The notes beneath the pieces were generated by a model. It was not told where the DNA came from, made no database searches, and saw only the letters and a list, made by a program, of their open reading frames with translations. Shown here piece by piece: positions 1 to 5,583 of a DNA stretch of 5,583 bases. The translations under genes were made by a program, and so were the position numbers. Each line of letters starts with the position of its first letter. Within the stretch, counting starts at the first letter, position 1. This DNA is from Desulfobacter sp. (GTDB lineage: Bacteria; Desulfobacterota; Desulfobacteria; Desulfobacterales; Desulfobacteraceae), in assembly GCA_030145005.1 (NCBI GenBank), contig JAQYWJ010000148.1, forward strand, positions 1 through 5,583. Direction: 5' to 3'.

Positions 1-884
1 GTGGGTCGGTTGACCACATTGGTCATGGGGCGGTAATGCCGGATAAAATCCAGATTTACCGTGGTGAAATCATCCACCTTATGGCCCAGGTTTCTGACCA
101 GGGTCAGGGCTTTTAAGAATACTTCCGGAAGAATGACGGCTGATCCGGCATTGATGAATACACCGTGTTCAAGGTCTGCCAGGGTTGATGCGAGGGTCTT
201 GAAATCATGAAGGGTTGCCGCACCGCAGGCAGCGCCGTCAAAGCCCGGGTGCATATGGATGATGTCCGTACCAATGGCCACATGGACAGTTACGGGCAAA
301 TCCAGGCGTGCGCCGGCAGCGGTCAGGCTTGAATCCTTAAAAGGCAGGTTCAGATCTTCGATAAGCCGGCCCACGGCTCGCCCCAGTCCTGTTTTCTGCT
401 CATGAGCCCTGGAAATGGCCTGGTTGAGCAGTTCCGAGGTCTCCTGGGCCATGCCGAAGCTGCCGGAGGTCAGACTTTCGGCCACATCTTCACTGGTGCG
501 GCCGGTGAATGCCACCTCAAAATCATGGATGATGCAGGACCCGTTCATGGCCAGATGGGTGATCACGCCTTTTTCCATGAGATCAATCAGGATGGGTGCC
601 ATGCCGGTTTTGACCACATGCCCGCCCATGCCGAAGCAGACATGGCGATTTTTTTGGGCTGCACCTGCAATGGCGTCAACCACATTCCGGATATCTTTGC
701 CCGCAAGAATGGCGGGCAACCGGTCAAAAAAAGTCCCAAGGCCTGCGCCCTTTGTCCAGGGTTCGGCAAAATCATCCCGGGATACCAGGCTTTTTCTGTC
801 CTTAATGGAATAGGTGGAAAGTTTTGAGTAATCTAATTTTGAGCAATACAGGGGGGGCTGCTCGGCCCCTTTTTTATTGATCAT
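1..884 (-). CDS. Conserved uncharacterised protein, possibly deoxyhypusine-synthase-like (3' end outside window)
   Basis: I read 294 uninterrupted codons plus two bases; the C-terminus lies beyond the left edge. The ATG at 884-882 is the only good start: AAAGGA lies 9 nt upstream, and the next in-frame ATG falls within a conserved block. Conserved-looking blocks are FGMGGHVVKTG (residues 84-94), AMNGSCIIHDFE (112-123), a His-, Asp- and Gly-rich stretch (201-223) with TDIIHMHP, NAGSAVILPEVFLKAL (245-260) and FIRHYRPMTNVVNRP (280-294). I recall similar proteins of roughly 300 residues in many bacteria, usually named hypothetical. The alternation of Gly-rich turns with VxAMNG- and FINAGSAV-type strands suggests a Rossmann-like nucleotide-binding fold and recalls deoxyhypusine synthase, but this is a weak resemblance and no function is assigned. 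There is no signal peptide or membrane segment, so it is probably cytoplasmic. It overlaps the upstream SIS isomerase gene by 11 bp, which implies coupled translation and a shared task. The coding identity is certain; the function is not. Confidence 0.88.
   Translation of the reverse strand, partial: MINKKGAEQPPLYCSKLDYSKLSTYSIKDRKSLVSRDDFAEPWTKGAGLGTFFDRLPAILAGKDIRNVVDAIAGAAQKNRHVCFGMGGHVVKTGMAPILIDLMEKGVITHLAMNGSCIIHDFEVAFTGRTSEDVAESLTSGSFGMAQETSELLNQAISRAHEQKTGLGRAVGRLIEDLNLPFKDSSLTAAGARLDLPVTVHVAIGTDIIHMHPGFDGAACGAATLHDFKTLASTLADLEHGVFINAGSAVILPEVFLKALTLVRNLGHKVDDFTTVNLDFIRHYRPMTNVVNRP
854..875 (+). terminator. Terminator-like hairpin on the plus strand inside a minus-strand gene start
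   Basis: On the plus strand GGGGC (854-858), a six-base loop and GCCCC (865-869) are followed directly by six T (870-875). This looks like a short intrinsic terminator, but it lies over codons 4-11 of the minus-strand gene starting at 884 and no plus-strand gene precedes it. On the minus strand it would form a GC hairpin just after the start codon. It may simply reflect Gly/Pro and Lys codons. Confidence 0.35.
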
Positions 885-1446
885 GGAACATCATCCTTTC
901 GGCAAGATCGCAAAGAATATGACCCAGGGTGATATGAACCTCCTGGATACGGGCTGTTACGGGACTGTCCACACAAAAGGCCATATCACTTATTTCTTTC
1001 AGCTTTCCCCCGGCCCCGGAAAATCCCACCAGGGTCAGCCCCTGATCCTTTGCCACAGCGGCAGCCCGGATCACATTGGCAGAGTTGCCCGAAGTTGAGA
1101 TCCCAATGGCCATATCTTTTTTGTGTCCTAAAGCCTGGACCTGTTTTGAAAAAATTTCGTCAAAGGAGTAATCGTTGCCGATACTGGTGATAATCGAGGT
1201 GTCGCAGGTCAGGGCAATGGCGGGCAATGGTTTGCGTTCCATCTGAAATCGGTTAACAAATTCTGCAGCAATGTGCTGGCAATCCGCCGCAGATCCGCCA
1301 TTGCCGAAAAGCAGCAGTTTTCCGCCTGCATTAAGGGTGTCTGCCATTTGCCGGGCACAGGTTTCAATAAGATCCTCATGGGTTGCAAAAAAAATTTGTT
1401 TGGTTTCAATGGCATCCTGAACAGTCTGCCGAATCAGCTCTTTCAT
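874..1446 (-). CDS. gmhA: SIS-domain phosphosugar isomerase, GmhA type (sedoheptulose-7-phosphate isomerase)
   Basis: This 190-residue protein has the length and layout of GmhA, which converts sedoheptulose 7-phosphate to D-glycero-D-manno-heptose 7-phosphate, the first step towards ADP-heptose for lipopolysaccharide or S-layer glycans. It is one SIS domain behind an N-terminal helix. The phosphate-binding loop FGNGGSAAD spans residues 47-55 and the second SIS loop STSGNSANV spans 117-125. H58, E62, Q168 and H176 match the E. coli GmhA set H61, E65, Q172 and H180 with a constant offset of four, so the catalytic/metal centre is intact. The related DnaA-binding protein DiaA is the main alternative; the full residue set favours an enzyme. 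No other heptose gene is visible in the window. AAGGA lies 5 nt before the ATG. The 61-bp gap upstream is AT-rich, shows no convincing terminator and could hold a weak internal promoter. It overlaps the next gene by 11 bp. Confidence 0.88.
   Translation of the reverse strand: MKELIRQTVQDAIETKQIFFATHEDLIETCARQMADTLNAGGKLLLFGNGGSAADCQHIAAEFVNRFQMERKPLPAIALTCDTSIITSIGNDYSFDEIFSKQVQALGHKKDMAIGISTSGNSANVIRAAAVAKDQGLTLVGFSGAGGKLKEISDMAFCVDSPVTARIQEVHITLGHILCDLAERMMFHDQ
894..899 (-). promoter_or_regulatory. Ribosome binding site of the uncharacterised partner gene
   Basis: AAAGGA lies 9 nt before the ATG at 884, inside the last codons of gmhA. It decides the start of a gene whose first residues are not otherwise conserved. 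Confidence 0.6.
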
Positions 1447-1451
1447 TTGTT

Positions 1452-1456
1452 TCCTT
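1452..1456 (-). promoter_or_regulatory. Ribosome binding site of gmhA
   Basis: AAGGA ends 5 nt before the ATG at 1446. It is the clearest Shine-Dalgarno in the cluster and fits independent initiation after the 61-bp gap. Confidence 0.65.
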
Positions 1457-1507
1457 TGGTTTTAGACGCTTTTTTTCTTTAAAAACGAGTACAGGTATTG
1501 AACGGTA

Positions 1508-2737
1508 TCAGGCTGACTTGATGGAGCTGTTCAGACTTGTTTCTTCAGCCTGGTCGTGGATATTTTGAATTCTTTCAAGATTCTGTCTGTACTGTTTATT
1601 TTCAGGGTCCAGGTCCAGACTTTTTTTTGCAAAGCTTAAGGCAATGGACAGGTTTTTTTTTTGTAACGCCATGGCCCGGGCATAGCCGGACAACGCCTGG
1701 GGATCATTGGGATTGAGTTTCACGGCCTGGTTGAACTGGGTTGCGGCACCTGGGGCATCTTCCCTTTCCAGAAATATCTGGCCTTTAATTCTAAAGGCCG
1801 TGCCGGATTCGGGTTTGAGCCGGATGGCGGCATCCAGGTGGGGCCTGGCCAGGTCAAATTCTTTTTTCTTGAACAGAAGATGGCCCAAAAGCAGCTCAAT
1901 TTCAAATACATCAGGATTGATTCCATGGGCTTTTTTAAGGTAGGCCAGGGCGGAATCGTTTGTATCGTTGATCCGGTGGATCAGGCCGATATTGTGGATG
2001 ACCATCACCTCTTCGGGATTGATCTTTTGAGCCTTTTCAAAGAATTCCATAGCCTTGTCCAGGCAGGCGTCCATCCCAAAGGCCACGCCCAGGCTATTGA
2101 GCAGGTTTATATCGGCCGGGGCAATGGAAAGCCCTTTTTCGTATTCAGTGATGGCTGCGTCAATATTGTTGAGCTGGAACAGCCTGTCTCCACTGATATT
2201 CAGGGACAGACCGTCAAATTCAACAGTATGACCGGGGCCGAAAAATGCGGCATGGTCCAGGGCCTTGAGCGCGCATCCCGCCATCTCTTCAACCGGGAAA
2301 TCATGAAAGGGGAATGCAATTGTTCCCATGAACAGTTTGGCATTCAGGGCCTGGGAAATTTTTTCATTGAGCAGGTCAAGAAGTTTTTTGCCTTGGTCAG
2401 CTGTTTGGTAATCCCAGAACACAAAGATGGCAGTGAACGGGTCCAGGCATTCCCAGATGCCTCTGTCTTCATCCAGCACCGAATGAAAGCAAGCGTGAAA
2501 AATCTCATTTGCTTTATCAATGGCTTCTTCCGGCGCTGCCGGATCAATCTGTATGGCCGCCGTGGTAAATGTCTGTTGGGATGCGCAGGTATCGGCTAAA
2601 CGCCGGGAAAAAACTTCGAATTCCTTTGACGGCTGTGTGAGCAGGTCCGAATAGTAAACTTCCGGAGGCCTAAGGTCAGGGGCGTCTCCGTTTTTTTTTA
2701 AAAACTGGGTCTCTTTTGCAATGAATTTCAGCATCAT
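1508..2737 (-). CDS. TPR protein with degenerate GGDEF-like N-terminal domain
   Basis: This 409-residue soluble protein has two parts. Residues about 55-180 follow the order of a GGDEF domain: a strand TTAAIQID near 58-65, helices, the block WECLDPFTAIFVFWDY at 95-110 where WxxxLGGDEFxxLL would be expected, then MGTIAFPFHDFPVEEM (137-152) and a helix ending ALDHAAFFGPGHTVEF (159-174), resembling SIGIA...ADxALYxAKxxGRN. The signature itself reads about LDPFT, so diguanylate cyclase activity is not expected; a regulatory or binding role is inferred. Residues about 181-380 hold roughly six tetratricopeptide repeats, with typical A..Y..A/L..P spacing, for example AITEYEKGLSIAP (195-207). There is no signal peptide or membrane helix. 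Its ATG lies 2 bp after the selA stop without a clear Shine-Dalgarno, so translation is probably coupled to selA; a second ATG follows directly. Coding runs of A9 near the start and A10 and A8 near the end are unusual. The role is unknown. Confidence 0.85.
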   Translation of the reverse strand: MMLKFIAKETQFLKKNGDAPDLRPPEVYYSDLLTQPSKEFEVFSRRLADTCASQQTFTTAAIQIDPAAPEEAIDKANEIFHACFHSVLDEDRGIWECLDPFTAIFVFWDYQTADQGKKLLDLLNEKISQALNAKLFMGTIAFPFHDFPVEEMAGCALKALDHAAFFGPGHTVEFDGLSLNISGDRLFQLNNIDAAITEYEKGLSIAPADINLLNSLGVAFGMDACLDKAMEFFEKAQKINPEEVMVIHNIGLIHRINDTNDSALAYLKKAHGINPDVFEIELLLGHLLFKKKEFDLARPHLDAAIRLKPESGTAFRIKGQIFLEREDAPGAATQFNQAVKLNPNDPQALSGYARAMALQKKNLSIALSFAKKSLDLDPENKQYRQNLERIQNIHDQAEETSLNSSIKSA

Positions 2738-2739
2738 AA

Positions 2740-4146
2740 TTAATCTATCAGTTTTTTTAAGATGTTGGCAAGGATCTTGTCCTGTCCGGGTTGAAGTGTT
2801 CTGGGGTCAATGATGAACCAATCGTCCTCAATGCGTCCCATCACGGCCGGATCAAAGGCCCGCAGTTTTTTGTCCAGGGCTGTCACGGACATGGTTTTGG
2901 GCCGGATAGTCAGGCACCGGGTGGGCAGGGTTAGTCCGGGATAGGAACCGCCGCCCGGCCTGGACGTCATATCTGCCAGGGCAAGTTCCGCCTGGTTACC
3001 CACAGCTTTGGTGACCAGTGAGAACAGAACGTCTGCATCCCGGCAGATCCGTTCATAGGGCAACGTCAGCATTCTCAGGGTAGGGATCTTTTCAACAGCC
3101 ACCAGGGGGTCCCGGTAAAGTTTGAGTGTTGCTTCCAAACCTGCCAGGGTCATCTTGTCAATGCGCAGGGCCCGGGTCAGCGGGTTGGCCTTGATCTGGT
3201 CCAGGCACTGTTTTGTGCCGACAATAATGCCGGCCTGGGGACCGCCTAAAAGCTTGTCTCCGCTGAAGGTGACCACGTCGGCACCCGAGGCCACCTGTTC
3301 AAAAACCGGGGGTTCGGAAGGCAACCCGAATGCGCTGAAATCAATCAGCGTGCCCGAGCCCAAGTCTTCCATCACCGGAATGCCATGAGGCTTTCCAATG
3401 CCCACCAATTCCTTGAGCGAAACCGACGTGGTGAATCCCTCAATTTTATAATTGGAGGTATGAACCTTGAGTAAAAGCCCTGTCTCTTCGGTAATGGCAT
3501 TGGTGTAATCATGGGGGTGGGTGCGGTTGGTGGTCCCCACTTCCTTTAAAATACACCCGCTTTTTATCATTACGTCCGGTATCCTGAAGGAGCCGCCGAT
3601 CTCCACAAGCTCTCCTCTGGAAACAATGACCTGGCGTCCCTGGGCAAGGGTATTTAAGGCCAGTAGTACGGCACCGGCATTGTTGTTTACGGCCATGGCT
3701 GCTTGCGCCCCGGTCAATTCGCAGATCAGCTCTTCAATTGCCGCGTAGCGGATGCCGCGCTTGCCCGTTGCAAGATTGAGCTCAAGATTGGAATAAGAGG
3801 ATGAGACCGCCATGATATTATCTAAGGCATCCCGGCAGAGCAAGGCCCTGCCAAGATTGGTGTGCAGGACCACGCCGGTGGCGTTGATCAACGGGTTAAG
3901 CCGGTTTTTCATTTTTTGACCGGCAAGCAGGGCCGCCTGCTTTAGTATATCTTCATCACTGATTATTACAGGTCTGTCTTCAAGTATTTGTTTGCGGGTA
4001 TTGTCAATGGCCCTTCGTACAGATTCAAGTACGAGGCGGCGCGGCATCCGTGTAAATCGGTCATCTGTTTCGGCAAGGGCCAGGATATGATCTACACTGG
4101 GAAGGGATTTTAATTGTAAATGCTTATCAGGTATTGGCTGTTCCAT
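2740..4146 (-). CDS. selA: L-seryl-tRNA(Sec) selenium transferase (selenocysteine synthase)
   Basis: SelA is a PLP enzyme that converts seryl-tRNA(Sec) to selenocysteyl-tRNA(Sec) using selenophosphate from SelD. The 468-residue length matches E. coli SelA (463). Residues 1 to about 80 form the helical N-terminal domain that binds tRNA. The fold-type I core starts at INATGVVLHTNLGRAL (87-102), followed by AVNNNAGAVLLAL (152-164), VSRGELVEIGGSFRIPDVM (175-193) and EVGTTNRTH (202-210). The PLP motif FSGDKLLGGPQAGIIVG (294-310) has K298 where E. coli has K295. The C-terminal part keeps DKMTLAGLEATL (330-341) and GRIEDDWFIIDPRTL (437-451). The start ATG lies inside the upstream CheD-HDOD gene, a 20-bp overlap, with AGGA 8 nt before it, so translation is coupled. 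selB, the usual partner, is not next to it; a TPR gene follows after 2 bp. The protein is complete with no missing key residue seen, and it indicates that the host decodes UGA as selenocysteine. Confidence 0.98.
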   Translation of the reverse strand: MEQPIPDKHLQLKSLPSVDHILALAETDDRFTRMPRRLVLESVRRAIDNTRKQILEDRPVIISDEDILKQAALLAGQKMKNRLNPLINATGVVLHTNLGRALLCRDALDNIMAVSSSYSNLELNLATGKRGIRYAAIEELICELTGAQAAMAVNNNAGAVLLALNTLAQGRQVIVSRGELVEIGGSFRIPDVMIKSGCILKEVGTTNRTHPHDYTNAITEETGLLLKVHTSNYKIEGFTTSVSLKELVGIGKPHGIPVMEDLGSGTLIDFSAFGLPSEPPVFEQVASGADVVTFSGDKLLGGPQAGIIVGTKQCLDQIKANPLTRALRIDKMTLAGLEATLKLYRDPLVAVEKIPTLRMLTLPYERICRDADVLFSLVTKAVGNQAELALADMTSRPGGGSYPGLTLPTRCLTIRPKTMSVTALDKKLRAFDPAVMGRIEDDWFIIDPRTLQPGQDKILANILKKLID

Positions 4147-5494
4147 GCGGCGGTTCCTGTATCAGTATATCTAAGGGCAGATCGTCGATGCACCGGGCCA
4201 GGGATGCACCGTCCAGATTCATTTTTTTTATGATGGGTTCCAGGTACAGGGCATCTATTTTATCAATATCAAAACCTGTGAAAAATTTTTCCATGACCTG
4301 GTCCGCCAGATAGACAATCTCCACCAGCTGTGAATGGGCTTTGGCATCTCCAGGGGTATGGTGGCAGCGGATGACTTCGGTCAGTGCATCTGAAAAGCCC
4401 CATTTCTCCGCCAGAATCACGCCTGCCCGGCAGTGGTTGAAGCCCAGCACTTTTTCTTCGGCTTGGATGAAATTTTGTTTTTCATCCCCCAAGGTACGAA
4501 AAAAAAACGGTAAACGGTCTGATATATGCTGGTCCAGAACGACCTTGCCGATATCGTGCAGCAGACCTGCCGTATACGCCAACCAGGGATGAGCTAAACC
4601 GGCCTTCTTTGCCAGCCGTTCTGCAAGGCAGGCTACACCCACGGCATGGAAAAAAAGTCCTCCCTTGCATAGGGAATAGCCTGCCGGTCCGGTCTGTTTA
4701 AAATAGCTTTCAAGGGCCGTTGTTATTACACTTTTGACCAGCCTCTCCTTGCCAAGCATCATCACCGCATCCTTGAGCGAGTCAATTTTTATGGTGCCCG
4801 AAAAAAGGACGGAGTTGCACATTTGCAATGTCCGGGCAGACAGTACTTGGTCCTGGGACAGCTCATGGGTAATATCATCAATACTGTAGCAGTCCTGGTT
4901 GAACATCCTTAAAATTTTTAGTGCGGTCTGGGGGATAGGTTGGAGATTGTCAATGGTGTCCATGATGGCTTCAGGACCCGAAACCGGTGCAATGGCGCCC
5001 GGGGCACTGGCTGCTTCCCAGACCGGCGCAATTTTTGTTTCACCGGTCATCATGTCCAGTTCAAGGGTACAGGCGAAAAAACCGCCGGTCTCAGATTTGA
5101 GGATTTCAATGCCCTGTTCCTTCAATATCCGGCGGGCAATATCTGCAGATCGGCCCCCGATGTCCAGGCCCAGGTCCATGCCGGAAACAGGCCCGACCAG
5201 AGCCCCTCCTGCAATGGTGGCCTTTAGGGCTTGTGTGGTGCATCCCATGCGTGTAAGTTCGTTGATCAGCATCGGAATGCCCGTAGACCCATATTTTCCC
5301 GGGGTATCAGGTTCAAATTCCACATCTTTCAACGGGGAGGGCAAAAGGATATGGATCAGTCCCCCGGCTTTCCGCTTCTGGTCATACAGTGCCAGGCCCA
5401 AGCAGGTCCCGAGGATAGCCTGGAATTTCTGAGGTGATTTTTTCCCCACCCTGAAGCGGCTTGTGGAAATGTACTCGTTTTGCATATAGTTCAT
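4127..5494 (-). CDS. CheD-HDOD fusion signalling protein with intact HD metal-ligand set
   Basis: This 455-residue cytoplasmic protein fuses two modules. Residues about 8-157 are CheD-like (chemoreceptor glutamine deamidase family): LGTCLGLALYD contains C31, and GGLIHILLP contains H48, giving the same 17-residue Cys-His spacing as T. maritima CheD C27/H44. GKYGSTGIPMLINEL (66-80) and KATIAGGAL (91-99) also fit. The position of the T. maritima active-site Thr (T21) is Q25 here, and the GGNxxR-like motif is GGFFACT, so deamidase activity is uncertain. Residues about 175-405 form an HDOD domain beginning IDNLQPIPQTALKILRMF. Unlike many HDOD domains it keeps H283, H313-D314, H354, H378-H379 and D398, a plausible di-metal phosphohydrolase site, but no GYP motif. 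No chemotaxis gene is near. An in-frame TAA at 5536-5534 limits upstream extension. Neither the ATG at 5494 nor the one at 5485 has a clear Shine-Dalgarno, so the exact start is unsure. It is the first gene of the apparent operon and overlaps selA by 20 bp. Confidence 0.93.
   Translation of the reverse strand: MNYMQNEYISTSRFRVGKKSPQKFQAILGTCLGLALYDQKRKAGGLIHILLPSPLKDVEFEPDTPGKYGSTGIPMLINELTRMGCTTQALKATIAGGALVGPVSGMDLGLDIGGRSADIARRILKEQGIEILKSETGGFFACTLELDMMTGETKIAPVWEAASAPGAIAPVSGPEAIMDTIDNLQPIPQTALKILRMFNQDCYSIDDITHELSQDQVLSARTLQMCNSVLFSGTIKIDSLKDAVMMLGKERLVKSVITTALESYFKQTGPAGYSLCKGGLFFHAVGVACLAERLAKKAGLAHPWLAYTAGLLHDIGKVVLDQHISDRLPFFFRTLGDEKQNFIQAEEKVLGFNHCRAGVILAEKWGFSDALTEVIRCHHTPGDAKAHSQLVEIVYLADQVMEKFFTGFDIDKIDALYLEPIIKKMNLDGASLARCIDDLPLDILIQEPPHGTANT
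4155..4158 (-). promoter_or_regulatory. Ribosome binding site of selA
   Basis: AGGA lies 8 nt before the ATG at 4146, within the last codons of the CheD-HDOD gene. It supports this start and the 20-bp gene overlap. Confidence 0.6.
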
Positions 5495-5533
5495 TAAATA
5501 AAGATACAGATGGTGATTTTTGTTAAAATAGAG

Positions 5534-5563
5534 TTAATATCATTGATTGATTAGAGGATTCAA
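5534..5563 (-). promoter_or_regulatory. Possible sigma70-type promoter for the operon
   Basis: On the minus strand TTGAAT (5563-5558) and TATTAA (5539-5534) are separated by 18 bp, each matching the consensus at four of six positions. Transcription would start near 5527, giving a leader of about 33 nt before the CheD-HDOD ATG. The region is very AT-rich, so chance matches are likely. It is the only clear gene-free space upstream of the gene cluster. Confidence 0.35.
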
Positions 5564-5576
5564 CCCTAATCTAATC
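5545..5576. repeat. Imperfect inverted repeat overlapping the putative -35 region
   Basis: The left arm GATTGATTAG (5545-5554) is complementary to the right arm CTAATCTAATC (5566-5576) apart from one unpaired base, and GG (5556-5557) can also pair with CC (5564-5565), leaving the loop ATTCAA. That gives about 12 pairs with two bulges. No U-run follows on either strand, so an operator-like dyad at the promoter is more likely than a terminator. The arms also contain tandem GATT/ATTAG units. Confidence 0.45.
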
Positions 5577-5583
5577 TGAGGTC

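Noticed and set aside
402..827. Two plus-strand open frames of 132 and 141 codons.
   Set aside because: Both are shadows of the minus-strand conserved protein, which reads through the whole region with patterned motifs.
1447..1507. Terminator or riboswitch in the gap before gmhA.
   Set aside because: Only an AT-rich weak pairing (CGTTTTT with AAAAAAGCG) is present, with no GC stem followed by a U-run.
1408..1510. Selenocysteine read-through of the TGA ending the TPR gene; the frame stays open 33 codons and contains CSGCH.
   Set aside because: No convincing SECIS hairpin follows the TGA, the tail is basic and low-complexity, and it runs into gmhA, whose coding sequence accidentally creates the CxxCH string.
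1838..2599. A 253-codon plus-strand open frame opposite the TPR gene.
   Set aside because: It is fully antisense to a gene with clear TPR repeats, and its translation shows no recognisable motif.
4124..4129. Selenocysteine read-through of the TGA ending the CheD-HDOD gene.
   Set aside because: The next codon is TAA, so read-through would add only one residue.
4280..4650. Naming the HDOD domain an HD-GYP phosphodiesterase.
   Set aside because: The residues after HH (TPGDAKAHSQ) lack the DGTGYP motif, and the start of the domain (QPIPQTALKIL) is HDOD-like.
4899..5437. Plus-strand open frames opposite the CheD region.
   Set aside because: They overlap the well-supported CheD module and have no recognisable domain.

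Overview
The window carries five genes, all read on the minus strand and packed like one operon. In transcription order (right to left) they are: a CheD-HDOD fusion protein (4127-5494), selA for selenocysteine synthase (2740-4146), a TPR protein with a degenerate GGDEF-like front half (1508-2737), a GmhA-type SIS-domain isomerase (874-1446), and an uncharacterised conserved protein cut by the left edge (1-884). The first two genes overlap by 20 bp, the second and third are 2 bp apart, and the last two overlap by 11 bp. The only sizeable internal gap is 61 bp, in front of the isomerase gene. No tRNA, rRNA, CRISPR array, IS element or attachment site is visible.

The organism is most likely an anaerobic, selenocysteine-using bacterium of the Desulfobacterota (former Deltaproteobacteria), perhaps a Desulfobacteraceae-like sulfate reducer. 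This is inferred from a full-length bacterial SelA, an HDOD signalling protein, moderate GC content with long A/T homopolymers inside genes, and general protein style. Nothing in the window proves the taxon.

Right end (4127-5583): about 90 bp of AT-rich leader with a possible sigma70-type promoter lying on an imperfect dyad, then the CheD-HDOD gene. Middle (1508-4146): selA, then the GGDEF-like/TPR gene; selB is not next to selA. Left end (1-1446): the SIS isomerase with all four expected active-site/metal residues, translationally coupled to the uncharacterised protein. A terminator-like hairpin oriented for the plus strand sits inside the first codons of that last gene.

The genes do not make one recognised pathway. 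SelA makes Sec-tRNA. The flanking CheD-HDOD and GGDEF-like/TPR proteins look like signalling or scaffold proteins. The SIS isomerase and its partner look like a sugar-phosphate or envelope-related pair. The less familiar parts are the CheD-HDOD fusion, the degenerate GGDEF-TPR protein and the uncharacterised partner of the isomerase.
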